Source: an uncultured Dorea sp.
GTDB lineage: Bacteria > Bacillota_A > Clostridia > Lachnospirales > Lachnospiraceae
Direction: 5' to 3'
Assembly: GCA_910579015.1 (NCBI GenBank)
Contig: CAJTRO010000060.1
Coordinates: 1 to 20,406 of the forward strand
DNA length: 20,406 nucleotides
Of the stretch, positions 6,470-14,008 are shown in pieces. Numbering within the stretch: the first letter of the stretch is position 1; the number at the start of each line of letters is the position of its first letter. The position numbers and the translations under genes were made by a program. The notes under the pieces are model-generated. The model did no database searches. It was not told the DNA's origin and was given only the letters and a program-made list of their open reading frames with translations.

Positions 6470-8305
6470 ATGGCGGCATATGAAGAACAAGAATATGATA
6501 AACCGTTCAGTTTCAGGACATGGGCGAAAATGCTACCGTTTTTCGGACCTTACCGGAAGTATTTTGCGATCACGCTGGGACTGAATATTGTGCTTGCGGG
6601 AGTTGACGTTATCGTGCCGTTGTTCCAGAGTTACGCGATTGACCGGTTTATCACGGCGGGTACGCAGAAAGGGCTGGGGGTGTTCGCGGCAGTCTATGCG
6701 GCGGTGATCGCCATCCAGACGTTAAGCGTCTACGGCTCTGTCCGTGCGGCGACGATAATTGAGATGAATGTAGGAAAGGATTTGAAGTGGGCGCAGTTTT
6801 CGCATCTGCAAACGCTCTCATTCTCCTATTATAATACGACACCGGTCGGATATATCCATGCCAGGGTAATGAGTGATACGCTGAGGATCGCGTCGATGGT
6901 GGCGTGGGGACTGGTGGACATGTTCTGGGCATTTCTCTATGTCGTCAGTGTCTTTGGGATTATGTTCGTGCTGAATGCAAGGCTGGCGCTGATCATTCTG
7001 TTGATCGTGCCGTGTATTGCTGTTCTGACGGTTTATTTCCAGAACAGGATCCTGCATTGGAACCGGAAGGTGAGGAAGATTAATTCCCAGATTACAAGCG
7101 CATACAACGAAGGGATTACCGGTGTCAGAACATCTAAGAGCATGGTGATCGAGAAGGATAATGAAGAAGCGTTCTTTAGGCGGACGGCCGACATGCAGAA
7201 GGCGGCGAGCCGGTCTGCGAAGCTGAACGCGGTCTATATACCGACGATCCTTTTGTTCAGCTCGGTGGCCGCGGCGTTCGTTCTTGCACAGGGCGGATAT
7301 ATGGTCAAGGAGGATATCATGCGCCTGGGCACGCTGTCGGTGTTCATCTCCTACGCAGTGATCATCTTCGAGCCTATCCAGCAGCTGGCCAGGCTTCTGG
7401 CAGAGCTGATTTCCTGCCAGGCGAATATTGAGCGTGTGACGGATCTGCTGGAGCAGAAGCCGAATGTGGTGGATGCAGACGAAGTAGTCAGGAAGTACGG
7501 GGACGCCTTTCATCCAAAGAAGGAGAACTGGGAGAGGATCAAGGGGGATATCGTGTTCGAGGATGTCTCGTTTATGTATCCGGACGGAAAGGAATATGTC
7601 CTGGAGCATTTTAATCTCCATGTGCCGGCGGGAATGAATGTGGCGATCGTGGGAGAGACCGGCGCGGGCAAGTCTACCCTTGTGAACCTTGCAGGCCGTT
7701 TCTTTGAACCGACGAAGGGGCGGATTCTGATCGACGGAGTGGATTACCGGGAACGTTCCCAGCTGTGGCTCCACAGTCAGATCGGATATGTCCTTCAGAA
7801 TCCTCATTTATTCTCAGGCACGGTCCGGGAGAATATCCGTTACGGAAGGCTTGATGCAACAGATGAGGAGATTGAGGAAGCGGCAAGAAGCGTCTCGGCA
7901 GATGAGGTGGTAAGGAAGCTCGAGCATGGCTATGACAGTGACGTAGGCGAGAGCGGCGGGAGGCTGTCCACCGGGGAGAAGCAGTTGATCTCTTTCGCGA
8001 GGGCGATCCTTGCAGATCCGAGCATTTTCGTACTGGACGAGGCGACTTCTTCGATCGATACACAGACAGAACAGCTGATACAGCAGGCGACGGGAAGGCT
8101 TCTTAAGGGGCATACATCCTTTATCATTGCCCACAGGCTGTCTACGATACGGCAGGCAGACCTGATCCTTGTCGTGAAGGACGGGAAGATCATCGAGAGA
8201 GGAACCCACAGTGAGCTTCTTAAGGCAAATGGTTACTATCATGATCTTTATTCCAGACAGTTTGAGGAGGAGGCTTCGATGAATGTGTTCAGGGAGCGGT
8301 TTTAG
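6470..8305 (+). CDS. Heterodimeric ABC exporter, catalytically competent subunit
   Basis: This 611-aa partner has the same plan: six membrane helices (about 20-310) and a nucleotide-binding domain (about 365-595). Walker A is GETGAGKST (395-403), Walker B ends in Asp523-Glu524 with an intact catalytic Glu, and the switch His is 555. Its signature is LSTGE (499-503) instead of LSGGQ. In a heterodimer the degenerate site is formed by the Asp507 Walker B of the first subunit and this altered signature. The working site uses Glu524 and the LSGGQ of the first subunit. ATG 6470 follows AAGGAGGAGGG inside the end of the first gene, so translation is probably coupled. The physiological substrate is unknown; drugs, lipids or peptides are all possible for the family. 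Confidence 0.95.
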   Translation: MAAYEEQEYDKPFSFRTWAKMLPFFGPYRKYFAITLGLNIVLAGVDVIVPLFQSYAIDRFITAGTQKGLGVFAAVYAAVIAIQTLSVYGSVRAATIIEMNVGKDLKWAQFSHLQTLSFSYYNTTPVGYIHARVMSDTLRIASMVAWGLVDMFWAFLYVVSVFGIMFVLNARLALIILLIVPCIAVLTVYFQNRILHWNRKVRKINSQITSAYNEGITGVRTSKSMVIEKDNEEAFFRRTADMQKAASRSAKLNAVYIPTILLFSSVAAAFVLAQGGYMVKEDIMRLGTLSVFISYAVIIFEPIQQLARLLAELISCQANIERVTDLLEQKPNVVDADEVVRKYGDAFHPKKENWERIKGDIVFEDVSFMYPDGKEYVLEHFNLHVPAGMNVAIVGETGAGKSTLVNLAGRFFEPTKGRILIDGVDYRERSQLWLHSQIGYVLQNPHLFSGTVRENIRYGRLDATDEEIEEAARSVSADEVVRKLEHGYDSDVGESGGRLSTGEKQLISFARAILADPSIFVLDEATSSIDTQTEQLIQQATGRLLKGHTSFIIAHRLSTIRQADLILVVKDGKIIERGTHSELLKANGYYHDLYSRQFEEEASMNVFRERF

Positions 8306-8333
8306 TAACAGATTCATATTTTCACCATATAAT
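8305..8333 (+). promoter_or_regulatory. Possible promoter of the ZIP transporter gene
   Basis: A perfect -10 TATAAT (8328-8333) lies 17 bp after GTAACA (8305-8310), a 4-of-6 match to the -35 consensus. It sits right after the stop of the exporter gene and gives a leader of about 55 nt. Confidence 0.5.
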
Positions 8334-8394
8334 GATGACAGAGCCGGGAGAGGACTTTTTGGCATGGATATCATATAGAAGCAGGGGTGGGAAG

Positions 8395-9168
8395 ATGAAT
8401 GGAATTCTGTGGACTTTCCTTGGAACATTATTGACATTTTCTGTGACGACGCTTGGTGCGGCGGGTGTGTTCTTCGTGAAAAAGGATGTCGGCGGAAAGA
8501 TCCAGAGCGGGTTTCTGGGATTTGCCGGCGGTGTGATGATTGCGGCCTCCGTGTGGTCATTACTGCTTCCGGGGATTGAGTTCGCCGACGAGAACGGGCA
8601 GATCAGCTGGCTGGTCATCACAGGCGGTTTCCTGCTCGGCGTGATACTTCTGCTTATGGCAGATTACCTGATCGGGCGGTGGGAACATCTGAAGGTCAAG
8701 AAGAATACGGCTATGCTGGTGGCGGCGATCACGGCCCATAATATACCGGAGGGGATGGCAATCGGCCTGGCATTCGCCCTGGCGGCACAGAATATGGAGG
8801 AACCGGCGCTGTTATCCGGCGCGATCGCGCTTACAGCAGGGATTGCGATCCAGAATTTCCCGGAAGGGACTGCGGTGGCGCTCCCGCTTTGCCAGAACGG
8901 ATTCAGTAAGCGGAAGGCTTTTCTGACGGGAAGTATGTCGGCTGTGGTGGAACCCGTCTTCGGCGTGGCCGCGGCGGCGCTTGGAGGCACGGTGCGGCTT
9001 GGGATGCCCTGGTTTCTTTCCTTTGCGGCGGGGGCTATGATCTATGTGGTCGTTCAGGAATTGATACCGGAAGCCTGTGCGGGAGAAGAGGAGAAATCAG
9101 GAACACTTGGATTTGTCGTTGGTTTTCTGGTCATGATGATCCTGGATGTTGCGTTGGGGACTTCATAA
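8395..9168 (+). CDS. ZIP-family divalent metal transporter (GufA-like)
   Basis: This 257-aa membrane protein belongs to the ZIP family, which moves Zn(II), Fe(II) or similar ions into the cytoplasm. The two metal-binding helices are clear: HNIPEG (115-120) and QNFPEG (153-158), with a further Glu186 in the VVEPVFG helix. These correspond to the binuclear metal centre described for the Bordetella ZIP structure. Eight hydrophobic segments are visible, with a Lys/Arg-containing cytoplasmic loop between helices 3 and 4 that is short and not His-rich. The frame is open for 21 codons upstream, but ATG 8395 has GGGGTGGG before it and begins the first membrane helix, so I chose it. A promoter of its own is likely at 8305-8333. 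Confidence 0.93.
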   Translation: MNGILWTFLGTLLTFSVTTLGAAGVFFVKKDVGGKIQSGFLGFAGGVMIAASVWSLLLPGIEFADENGQISWLVITGGFLLGVILLLMADYLIGRWEHLKVKKNTAMLVAAITAHNIPEGMAIGLAFALAAQNMEEPALLSGAIALTAGIAIQNFPEGTAVALPLCQNGFSKRKAFLTGSMSAVVEPVFGVAAAALGGTVRLGMPWFLSFAAGAMIYVVVQELIPEACAGEEEKSGTLGFVVGFLVMMILDVALGTS

Positions 9169-9226
9169 CGCCTGTGCTCTCTGGCCGTGCCAGGATGTGT
9201 GCTTAAATATTCTGTGTCTGTCAAGC

Positions 9227-9282
9227 CCAGTGCTTCATCCAGACAATCCATTCGTTTGATTTCTGATTGGATGAAGCACTGG
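9227..9282. repeat. Perfect 15-bp inverted repeat with 26-nt loop
   Basis: CCAGTGCTTCATCCA (9227-9241) is repeated as its exact reverse complement at 9268-9282. It lies between the convergent ends of the ZIP gene and the minus-strand membrane protein gene. No T tract follows on either strand, so it is not an ordinary terminator, although it could fold in both transcripts. Confidence 0.8.
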
Positions 9283-9303
9283 TGTGCTGTCTGCGTCAAC
9301 AAC

Positions 9304-9771
9304 TCAGAAAGGCTTCTTCTGATGGAGATATTTTCTCAGCATGAAGCAGAGTGGCAGCAGGATGCTCCAGATCAGTAACGGATATAAGAGCGATATCATC
9401 GACACCAGCAGATCCCGGATGATCCAGCCCAGCGAATCTATGGAAGAGAAATCCTCGACAGAGCGGATGCTGGCAGACATCCCAAGTATAAAACCGAGGA
9501 ATCCAAAGACGGCCGAGATGACAAGCACCATTTTCACTGCAAGAAAGCTTTCTTCGTATGAGACGGGGGGCGCATCCTTCCTGCCAAAGGCAAACAGGAA
9601 GGCGCGGCCAAAGGCTTTCAGAGAGCCGGTGCACAATAGGAGCAGCACACATGGGAACAGGACAAACATAAAGGTGAAACCATCCATAAAAGGAATAAGA
9701 TTTCCGAATCCTCCGCCGATGCCTCTCAGGATCCAGAAAATAATACCTAACAAATAAATCGCATAAAACAT
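9304..9771 (-). CDS. Small membrane protein with MotA/TolQ/ExbB-like topology
   Basis: This 155-aa protein has four hydrophobic segments (about 2-17, 31-50, 79-99, 121-145) and a cytoplasmic loop around residues 52-78. The arrangement recalls MotA/TolQ/ExbB stator proteins. Residues 23-35 resemble the start of MotA after its first helix, and the last helix followed by P140 and a basic tail matches MotA helix 4. The resemblance is judged by eye. It is much shorter than MotA (about 260-290 aa), lacking most of the large cytoplasmic domain, and no MotB partner is adjacent. ATG 9771 follows AAGGAGGATGATTAA. The gene is third in the sigma/anti-sigma operon, 28 bp after the anti-sigma gene, so it is probably a target or component of that stress response. 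Confidence 0.6.
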   Translation of the reverse strand: MFYAIYLLGIIFWILRGIGGGFGNLIPFMDGFTFMFVLFPCVLLLLCTGSLKAFGRAFLFAFGRKDAPPVSYEESFLAVKMVLVISAVFGFLGFILGMSASIRSVEDFSSIDSLGWIIRDLLVSMISLLYPLLIWSILLPLCFMLRKYLHQKKPF

Positions 9772-9799
9772 TTAATCATCCTCCTTATATTCTTTGATA

Positions 9800-10618
9800 T
9801 TAGATTACTCCGCGCCAAACCAGTGCGGCATCTTCTCTCTGCGCATCGAACTCTTCGTCCGAAAGCCTTTCAAGCTTATTCATATTTACCGTCGGCAGAT
9901 AATAGATTTCCCGCGTCTTCGGCTGATAATCTGCGTTGGCATTCCGGTAAAATGTCTCTTCGAATACATCCCCCTCGCTGATCAGTGGGTTCATAGAGCC
10001 GCTGTCATCGAAAAACAGATTGTTCCACAGGGTTCTCGTGTAACAATAATAGACGACGCGTATGGTCTTGCCGTCCCGCTGGATTGTGCGCCCTTTGGAT
10101 ATAAAATTGCTGATTTTCAGAGATTTCTGCTTTTCGGCAGAAATGTTAAGGACGAAGCGTATCTGCTCCATGGTCTGGTCTTCCCCGGTATCCTGTGCCG
10201 GATCCTGGCCTTGTGTTTCTGACGCATGAAAGCCCGGTCCCTTATACTGCCATTCTCTGAGGCCGAGATGGTTTGGAACATACGCAATCTCATAAAGCTC
10301 TGTGGTCATACAATCCGGATCGTAAGAAACAGGGATATTATAGCTTTTCAGGAAAACGGTAGTCCCTATGAGCACGGCGCAGGTGGAAAGTGCGACGATC
10401 ACATATTTTCGGTGCATACGTTCTCTCAGCTTTTTCAGAAAATCAATATCCTCTTTCTTGGCCGGCATCTCGTTTGGAATCCCTGCGTTCATCTGTCTGT
10501 AAATAGTACGGCAGGAAGTACAGTTTTCCAGATGCTTTTCAATCTCTTCGTTGGTCTCTTCGCTGGTCAGGCCGTCGATATAGCCCGGCAGCAGATCGAT
10601 CACAATGCAGCATTTCAT
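9800..10618 (-). CDS. Anti-sigma factor with zinc-finger (zf-HC2) domain
   Basis: This 272-aa protein should hold the ECF sigma factor encoded just upstream inactive at the membrane. The N-terminal cytoplasmic domain shows the ZAS/zf-HC2 pattern HLENCTSC with His29, Cys33 and Cys36, and a Cys at position 3 or 4 as a further possible ligand. A single membrane helix follows (72-90), then an extracytoplasmic domain of about 180 residues that I do not recognise. The frame is open much further upstream inside the sigma gene, but ATG 10618 has GGAGGGATTGAT before it and gives the proper domain start. This ATG overlaps the sigma stop codon as ATGA, which indicates translational coupling and a balanced ratio of the two proteins. 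Confidence 0.85.
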   Translation of the reverse strand: MKCCIVIDLLPGYIDGLTSEETNEEIEKHLENCTSCRTIYRQMNAGIPNEMPAKKEDIDFLKKLRERMHRKYVIVALSTCAVLIGTTVFLKSYNIPVSYDPDCMTTELYEIAYVPNHLGLREWQYKGPGFHASETQGQDPAQDTGEDQTMEQIRFVLNISAEKQKSLKISNFISKGRTIQRDGKTIRVVYYCYTRTLWNNLFFDDSGSMNPLISEGDVFEETFYRNANADYQPKTREIYYLPTVNMNKLERLSDEEFDAQREDAALVWRGVI

Positions 10619-11100
10619 ATCAATCCCTCCATTTCTTTCATAATTTTTTGTTTCGCCCGGTAGAACGTAGTGCGCGCCCAGTTCTCGCTTTTTCCCAGGA
10701 GACTGCCGATCTCCGCGAAGGAGAACTCGCCGGTCAGGCGCAGATACACAAGCTCGCGCATGGGTTCGGGAAGTCTGTGGACTGCCTGGTAAAGCTCCGT
10801 CTTTTCCATGTGGAGCAGGGCAGTCTGTTCCGGCGTCTCCGTGCATGGCACATCATCTGTAAGCGCCTCCTCCTTTTGCCGTGAACGCCGGTCAAGCTGT
10901 TGATACCAGAGATGCTTGGCAATCTGGCAGAGCCATACGGACAGCTTGCAGGCGCCGTCATACCGGTCGATGGTCCGCATGGCACGAAAGAAGGTCTCCT
11001 GCGTCAGTTCTTCTGCGAGATGTTCATTATGAGTGAGGCTCAGAAGATACCGGTATACGTCCTTTGCGTGCTGTGTATAGGCTTTTTCAATCTCTTTCAG
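10615..11100 (-). CDS. ECF-type RNA polymerase sigma factor
   Basis: This 161-aa protein directs RNA polymerase to a specific stress regulon. Region 2 spans about 12-75, with HLAEELTQETFFRAM for core binding and -10 recognition. Region 4 spans about 104-155, with LPEPMRELVYLRLTGEFSFAEIG leading into the helix-turn-helix for the -35. No ATG, GTG or TTG is well placed at the start. CTG 11100 lies 8 nt after AAAGGAGG and gives MKEIEKAYTQ, the expected sigma N-terminus. The GTG at 11109 overlaps the ribosome binding site itself. The frame stays open 50 codons further but without a ribosome site. The next two genes are anti-sigma and a membrane protein. The specific ECF group was not assigned. Confidence 0.9.
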   Translation of the reverse strand: MKEIEKAYTQHAKDVYRYLLSLTHNEHLAEELTQETFFRAMRTIDRYDGACKLSVWLCQIAKHLWYQQLDRRSRQKEEALTDDVPCTETPEQTALLHMEKTELYQAVHRLPEPMRELVYLRLTGEFSFAEIGSLLGKSENWARTTFYRAKQKIMKEMEGLI

Positions 11101-11209
11101 GGCGCTCACCTCCTTTACGTGTGTCTGCCTCACAGGTTTTGCATCTATATATCCAGATAAACGGCATTTCGTTACAATATTTTTTCTTATTTTTATAAAT
11201 AATTTAGAA

Positions 11210-11238
11210 TTGATAAAATGATGCAGGCATGGTATAGT
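11210..11238 (+). promoter_or_regulatory. Promoter of the response regulator operon
   Basis: The -35 TTGATA (11210-11215) and -10 TATAGT (11233-11238) are 17 bp apart, with an extended TGG before the -10. It lies in the divergent region between the sigma factor and response regulator genes. A 7-bp inverted pair CAGGCAT/ATGCCTG (11224-11230, 11255-11261) overlaps it and might be an operator. Confidence 0.7.
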
Positions 11239-11321
11239 AAAACGATTCATTTAGATGCCTGATTTTACTTTACAATTTCAGTCAGATAAATACAAGGACA
11301 ATTATTCAGGGAGTTGATAAT

Positions 11322-11993
11322 ATGCGCAGGATTTTGATTGTAGAAGATGATGCGGAAAATAACCAGATGCTTAAGGAATATCTGGAAGATCACGGATATG
11401 CATGTACGCAGGCGTATTCGGGCAGTGAGGCCAGACTGCTGTTTACTGTGGAAGAATATGATCTGGTGCTGTTGGATCTGATGCTTCCGGGAATTCCGGG
11501 AGAAGAACTGGTATCCTTGTTTTCAGAGAAGGTTCCGGTCATAGTGCTGTCTGCAAAGAGCGGTCTGGACAGTAAGGTAGAGGTATTATCCGCCGGGGCA
11601 GAGGACTATATGTGCAAACCATTCGATCTGCCCGAGCTGCTGGTGAGGATACAGGTGCAGTTCCGCCGTCAGGAGAGGCAGGAAACAGAGTACGGGCAGA
11701 ATGCGTATACCTACCGCGGGTGGGTGCTGGATCCGGACACACAGGAGATGACGGTGAACGGGGAAGCTGTGGAGCTGACAAGACATGAGTTCCTTATCAT
11801 GGAGCTTCTGATCCGTAATCCCAGACGGGTATTCACGAAGCAGATGATCTACGAATATGCCTGGGGAGAGGAATATCTGGCGGAGGATAAGACGATTAAT
11901 GTACATATCAGTAATATCCGCTCCAAATTAAAGAAAAGCGGTACGGACAGCTATATCCAGACGGTGTGGGGGATGGGCTTTAAACTTTCTTAA
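11322..11993 (+). CDS. OmpR/PhoB-family response regulator
   Basis: This 223-aa transcription factor has an N-terminal receiver domain (1-115) with acidic pocket Asp9-Asp10, phosphoacceptor Asp52 in LDLMLPG, switch residue Ser77 and Lys99 in CKPF. The C-terminal winged-helix DNA-binding domain (about 125-223) has LTRHEFLIMELLIRNP and the INVHISNIRSKL recognition helix. Its kinase partner is the fourth gene of the same cluster at 14009. The ATPase and permease between them are the likely regulated output, as in bacitracin- and lantibiotic-resistance type operons. ATG 11322 follows CAGGGAG. The promoter is at 11210-11238, so basal expression may be independent of the kinase. Confidence 0.95.
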   Translation: MRRILIVEDDAENNQMLKEYLEDHGYACTQAYSGSEARLLFTVEEYDLVLLDLMLPGIPGEELVSLFSEKVPVIVLSAKSGLDSKVEVLSAGAEDYMCKPFDLPELLVRIQVQFRRQERQETEYGQNAYTYRGWVLDPDTQEMTVNGEAVELTRHEFLIMELLIRNPRRVFTKQMIYEYAWGEEYLAEDKTINVHISNIRSKLKKSGTDSYIQTVWGMGFKLS

Positions 11994-12034
11994 ACATTTC
12001 TAAGCACTTTTTGAATATTGCTGTATTAGAATAT

Positions 12035-12047
12035 TTCCTGTGAGGAA
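12035..12047. promoter_or_regulatory. Dyad in the ABC operon leader, possible operator
   Basis: TTCCTGTGAGGAA is a 5-bp inverted repeat around GTG. It lies between the response regulator stop and the ATPase start, inside a wider imperfect dyad (GCTGT near 12020, ACAGC near 12050). No strong -35/-10 pair was found here, so an activator-dependent promoter is conceivable. Confidence 0.3.
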
Positions 12048-12095
12048 CAACAGCACAATGAGAAGACAGTTTCATACAGGAAAGGAGACGAGATT

Positions 12096-13016
12096 ATGAG
12101 TATAGAAGGAGCAGATACGCTGGCGATAGAAACGAAAGCCCTGACGAAGCGGTACAAAGATAAAGCGGCGGTAAAGCATCTGGAACTCAAGGTGCGTAAG
12201 GGAGAGATCTATGGATTTATCGGAAGGAACGGAGCGGGGAAATCAACCACTCTTAAGATGATCAGCGGACTTGCGGCTTTTACAGAAGGAGAGATCCGGT
12301 TGTTTGAAAGACCGGTTGGTGATCCGGCAGTGAGAAGACGACTGGGAGTTCTGATTGAATCGGCCGGGCTGTATCCCAATATGACGGCGAAGCAGAACGT
12401 GGTGATGAAGGCAAGATGCATGGGGCTTGTAGATGAGAGCAGTGCTGACGAGGTGTTGAAGCTTACGGGGCTTGCGGATGCCGGAAGGAAGAAGGTAAAG
12501 CATTTTTCCATGGGAATGAAGCAGCGCCTGGGAGTTGCACTGGCGCTTCTTGGTAATCCGGACCTCCTGCTTCTTGACGAACCTATCAACGGCCTTGATC
12601 CGGAAGGAATCCGGGAATTCAGGCAGTTGCTGCTTAAGCTTCACGAGGAAGGCAAAACGATTGTGGTAAGTTCTCATATTCTGGGAGAGTTGAGCAAGAT
12701 TGCCACGAGCTATGGGATCATCAAGGACGGAGAACTGATTGAGCAGATTACCAGGGAAGAACTGGAAGAAAGATGTCAGGATTATTTCCAGATTGAAGTA
12801 CATGATATACAGCGCGCGCTGGTCCTGATACAGGAGACGTTTCCAACTGTGCGCGCAGAAGTCTTCGACGCCTGTTCCATTCGTCTTTTTGGTATCAGGG
12901 ACGGGGCTGTGATAAATCAGATGCTGATAGAGAACCAGGTGCAGGTATCTGCATCGGGAATGCATCGCATGGATTTGGAGGAATATTTCTTAGAACGGAT
13001 GGAAGGGAGACGATAA
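12096..13016 (+). CDS. BcrA-type ABC transporter ATP-binding protein
   Basis: This 306-aa cytoplasmic ATPase powers the permease encoded next. Motifs are Walker A GRNGAGKST (43-51), signature FSMGMKQ (137-143) and Walker B LLLLDEP with catalytic Glu162. The Q-loop region reads LGVLIESAGLYP with Glu88, a form common in the BcrA/lantibiotic-immunity subfamily. The C-terminal extension (about 215-306) is also typical of that subfamily. ATG 12096 follows AAAGGAG. The stop is 1 bp before the permease start. Such systems usually protect against cell-wall-active peptides or export them; the actual substrate here is not known. Confidence 0.93.
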   Translation: MSIEGADTLAIETKALTKRYKDKAAVKHLELKVRKGEIYGFIGRNGAGKSTTLKMISGLAAFTEGEIRLFERPVGDPAVRRRLGVLIESAGLYPNMTAKQNVVMKARCMGLVDESSADEVLKLTGLADAGRKKVKHFSMGMKQRLGVALALLGNPDLLLLDEPINGLDPEGIREFRQLLLKLHEEGKTIVVSSHILGELSKIATSYGIIKDGELIEQITREELEERCQDYFQIEVHDIQRALVLIQETFPTVRAEVFDACSIRLFGIRDGAVINQMLIENQVQVSASGMHRMDLEEYFLERMEGRR

Positions 13017-13017
13017 G

Positions 13018-13824
13018 ATGTTTAATCTGTTGAATATGGATCTGTACAGGGTGAAAAGAAGCAAGTCGGTGTATGTGTGTCTCTGTATTTTCTTTGCAAT
13101 TACGGTACTCGTCTACTGGATGCTCTGGCTTCTGGCAACGCCGGGGGGACAGGAAAAGGCAGTAAGTATCGGGCTTATACTGGCAGAAGAGCGGGAGAGT
13201 GCGGCAGATGTACTGTCTGGCGTGGATTCGCTGGTGATGTTCAGGCAGATCTGCCAGGATGGCGGAATGTATAAGGTGGTTTTTGGTATCTGGGTGATGC
13301 TGTTTGTATGCTCGGATTTTCAGGGTGGTTTTATAAAGAATATCATGGCGCTGCACCAGAAACGGCAAAACTATATCGGGAGTAAGATTATTACTGTGGG
13401 GATCGTTAATTTCTGTTTTCTGGTACTGAACCTTATATTTACATTAATGATGAATCGTCTGTTTGGAAATATGGTGCCTTATGCAGGGTGGAAAGATCTT
13501 CTCTTTTATCTGTCCTGGGACTGGCTTCTTACGACAGCATTTGGCGCGCTGATCATCCTGGTCTGCATCCTTACCCGGAGTGTGGCGGCGGGGGCCGCGG
13601 TATCTGTGCTTCTGGGAAGCGGTATGATCGTGATGATGCTGTATGGGACGCTGAATGTGTTCCATATGGGAGGATGGATGAAATATACGATTTATCTGAC
13701 CGGAAGTATGGGACCTGGGCGGTATACTTCCATGAAGGATCTGTATGTGTACGTGGTGGGAGCCGGATTTCTGGTTCTATATACTGTGGCTGCGGGAATC
13801 GCCCTGAAAAGGCAGGACATATAA
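13018..13824 (+). CDS. ABC-2 type permease
   Basis: This 268-aa membrane protein has about six hydrophobic segments (near 20-40, 88-103, 123-143, 165-188, 195-212, 241-260) and is the membrane partner of the ATPase encoded one base upstream. The short N-terminal basic segment MDLYRVKRSKS before helix 1 and the ATPase-coupling order match ABC-2/BcrB-like permeases. The ribosome binding site GGAAGGGAG lies within the end of the ATPase gene. The last seven codons and stop (13801-13824) are the first part of a 47-bp sequence that is repeated four times in tandem downstream, so the repeat array was seeded from this gene's 3' end or vice versa. Confidence 0.85.
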   Translation: MFNLLNMDLYRVKRSKSVYVCLCIFFAITVLVYWMLWLLATPGGQEKAVSIGLILAEERESAADVLSGVDSLVMFRQICQDGGMYKVVFGIWVMLFVCSDFQGGFIKNIMALHQKRQNYIGSKIITVGIVNFCFLVLNLIFTLMMNRLFGNMVPYAGWKDLLFYLSWDWLLTTAFGALIILVCILTRSVAAGAAVSVLLGSGMIVMMLYGTLNVFHMGGWMKYTIYLTGSMGPGRYTSMKDLYVYVVGAGFLVLYTVAAGIALKRQDI

Positions 13825-13988
13825 CGGATCCGGCCGATTCTGTATGAGCCCTGAAAAGACAGGACATATGTCAGGTCCGGCCGGTTCTGTATGAGCCCTG
13901 AAAAGACAGGACATATAACAGGTCCGGCCGGTTCTGCATGAGCCCTGAAAAGACAGGACATATAACAGGTCCGGCTGGTTCTGTATGA
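13801..13988 (+). repeat. Four tandem 47-bp repeats forming ATGA-linked 16-codon ORFs
   Basis: Copies lie at 13801-13847, 13848-13894, 13895-13941 and 13942-13988. Copies 2-4 differ from each other at only a few bases; copy 1 includes the permease C-terminus and stop. Each unit ends in ATGA. From 13844, 13891 and 13938 this opens three ORFs of 16 codons (for example MSPEKTGHITGPAGSV), each stopping in a TGA that overlaps the next ATG. The last stop overlaps ATG 13985, which is in frame with the histidine kinase. Each copy also has a near-palindrome centred on CCGGCCGG and a small CCTG/CAGG hairpin. No ribosome binding site precedes the short ORFs. Confidence 0.95.
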
Positions 13989-14008
13989 ATGGAAAGGAGG
14001 TACAAAGG

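Noticed and set aside
6818..8560. Two long minus-strand ORFs (329 and 248 codons) opposite the second exporter gene
   Set aside because: They lie over a gene with intact ABC motifs and have no start signals; they arise from codon bias of the real gene.
11171..11176. ECF-type -35 (TGTAAC on the minus strand) for self-activation of the sigma gene
   Set aside because: No CGTC/CGAC-like -10 occurs at the required 16-17 bp distance.
13844..13988. CRISPR array from the regular 47-bp repeats
   Set aside because: The repeats are directly adjacent with no unique spacers, and no cas genes are present.
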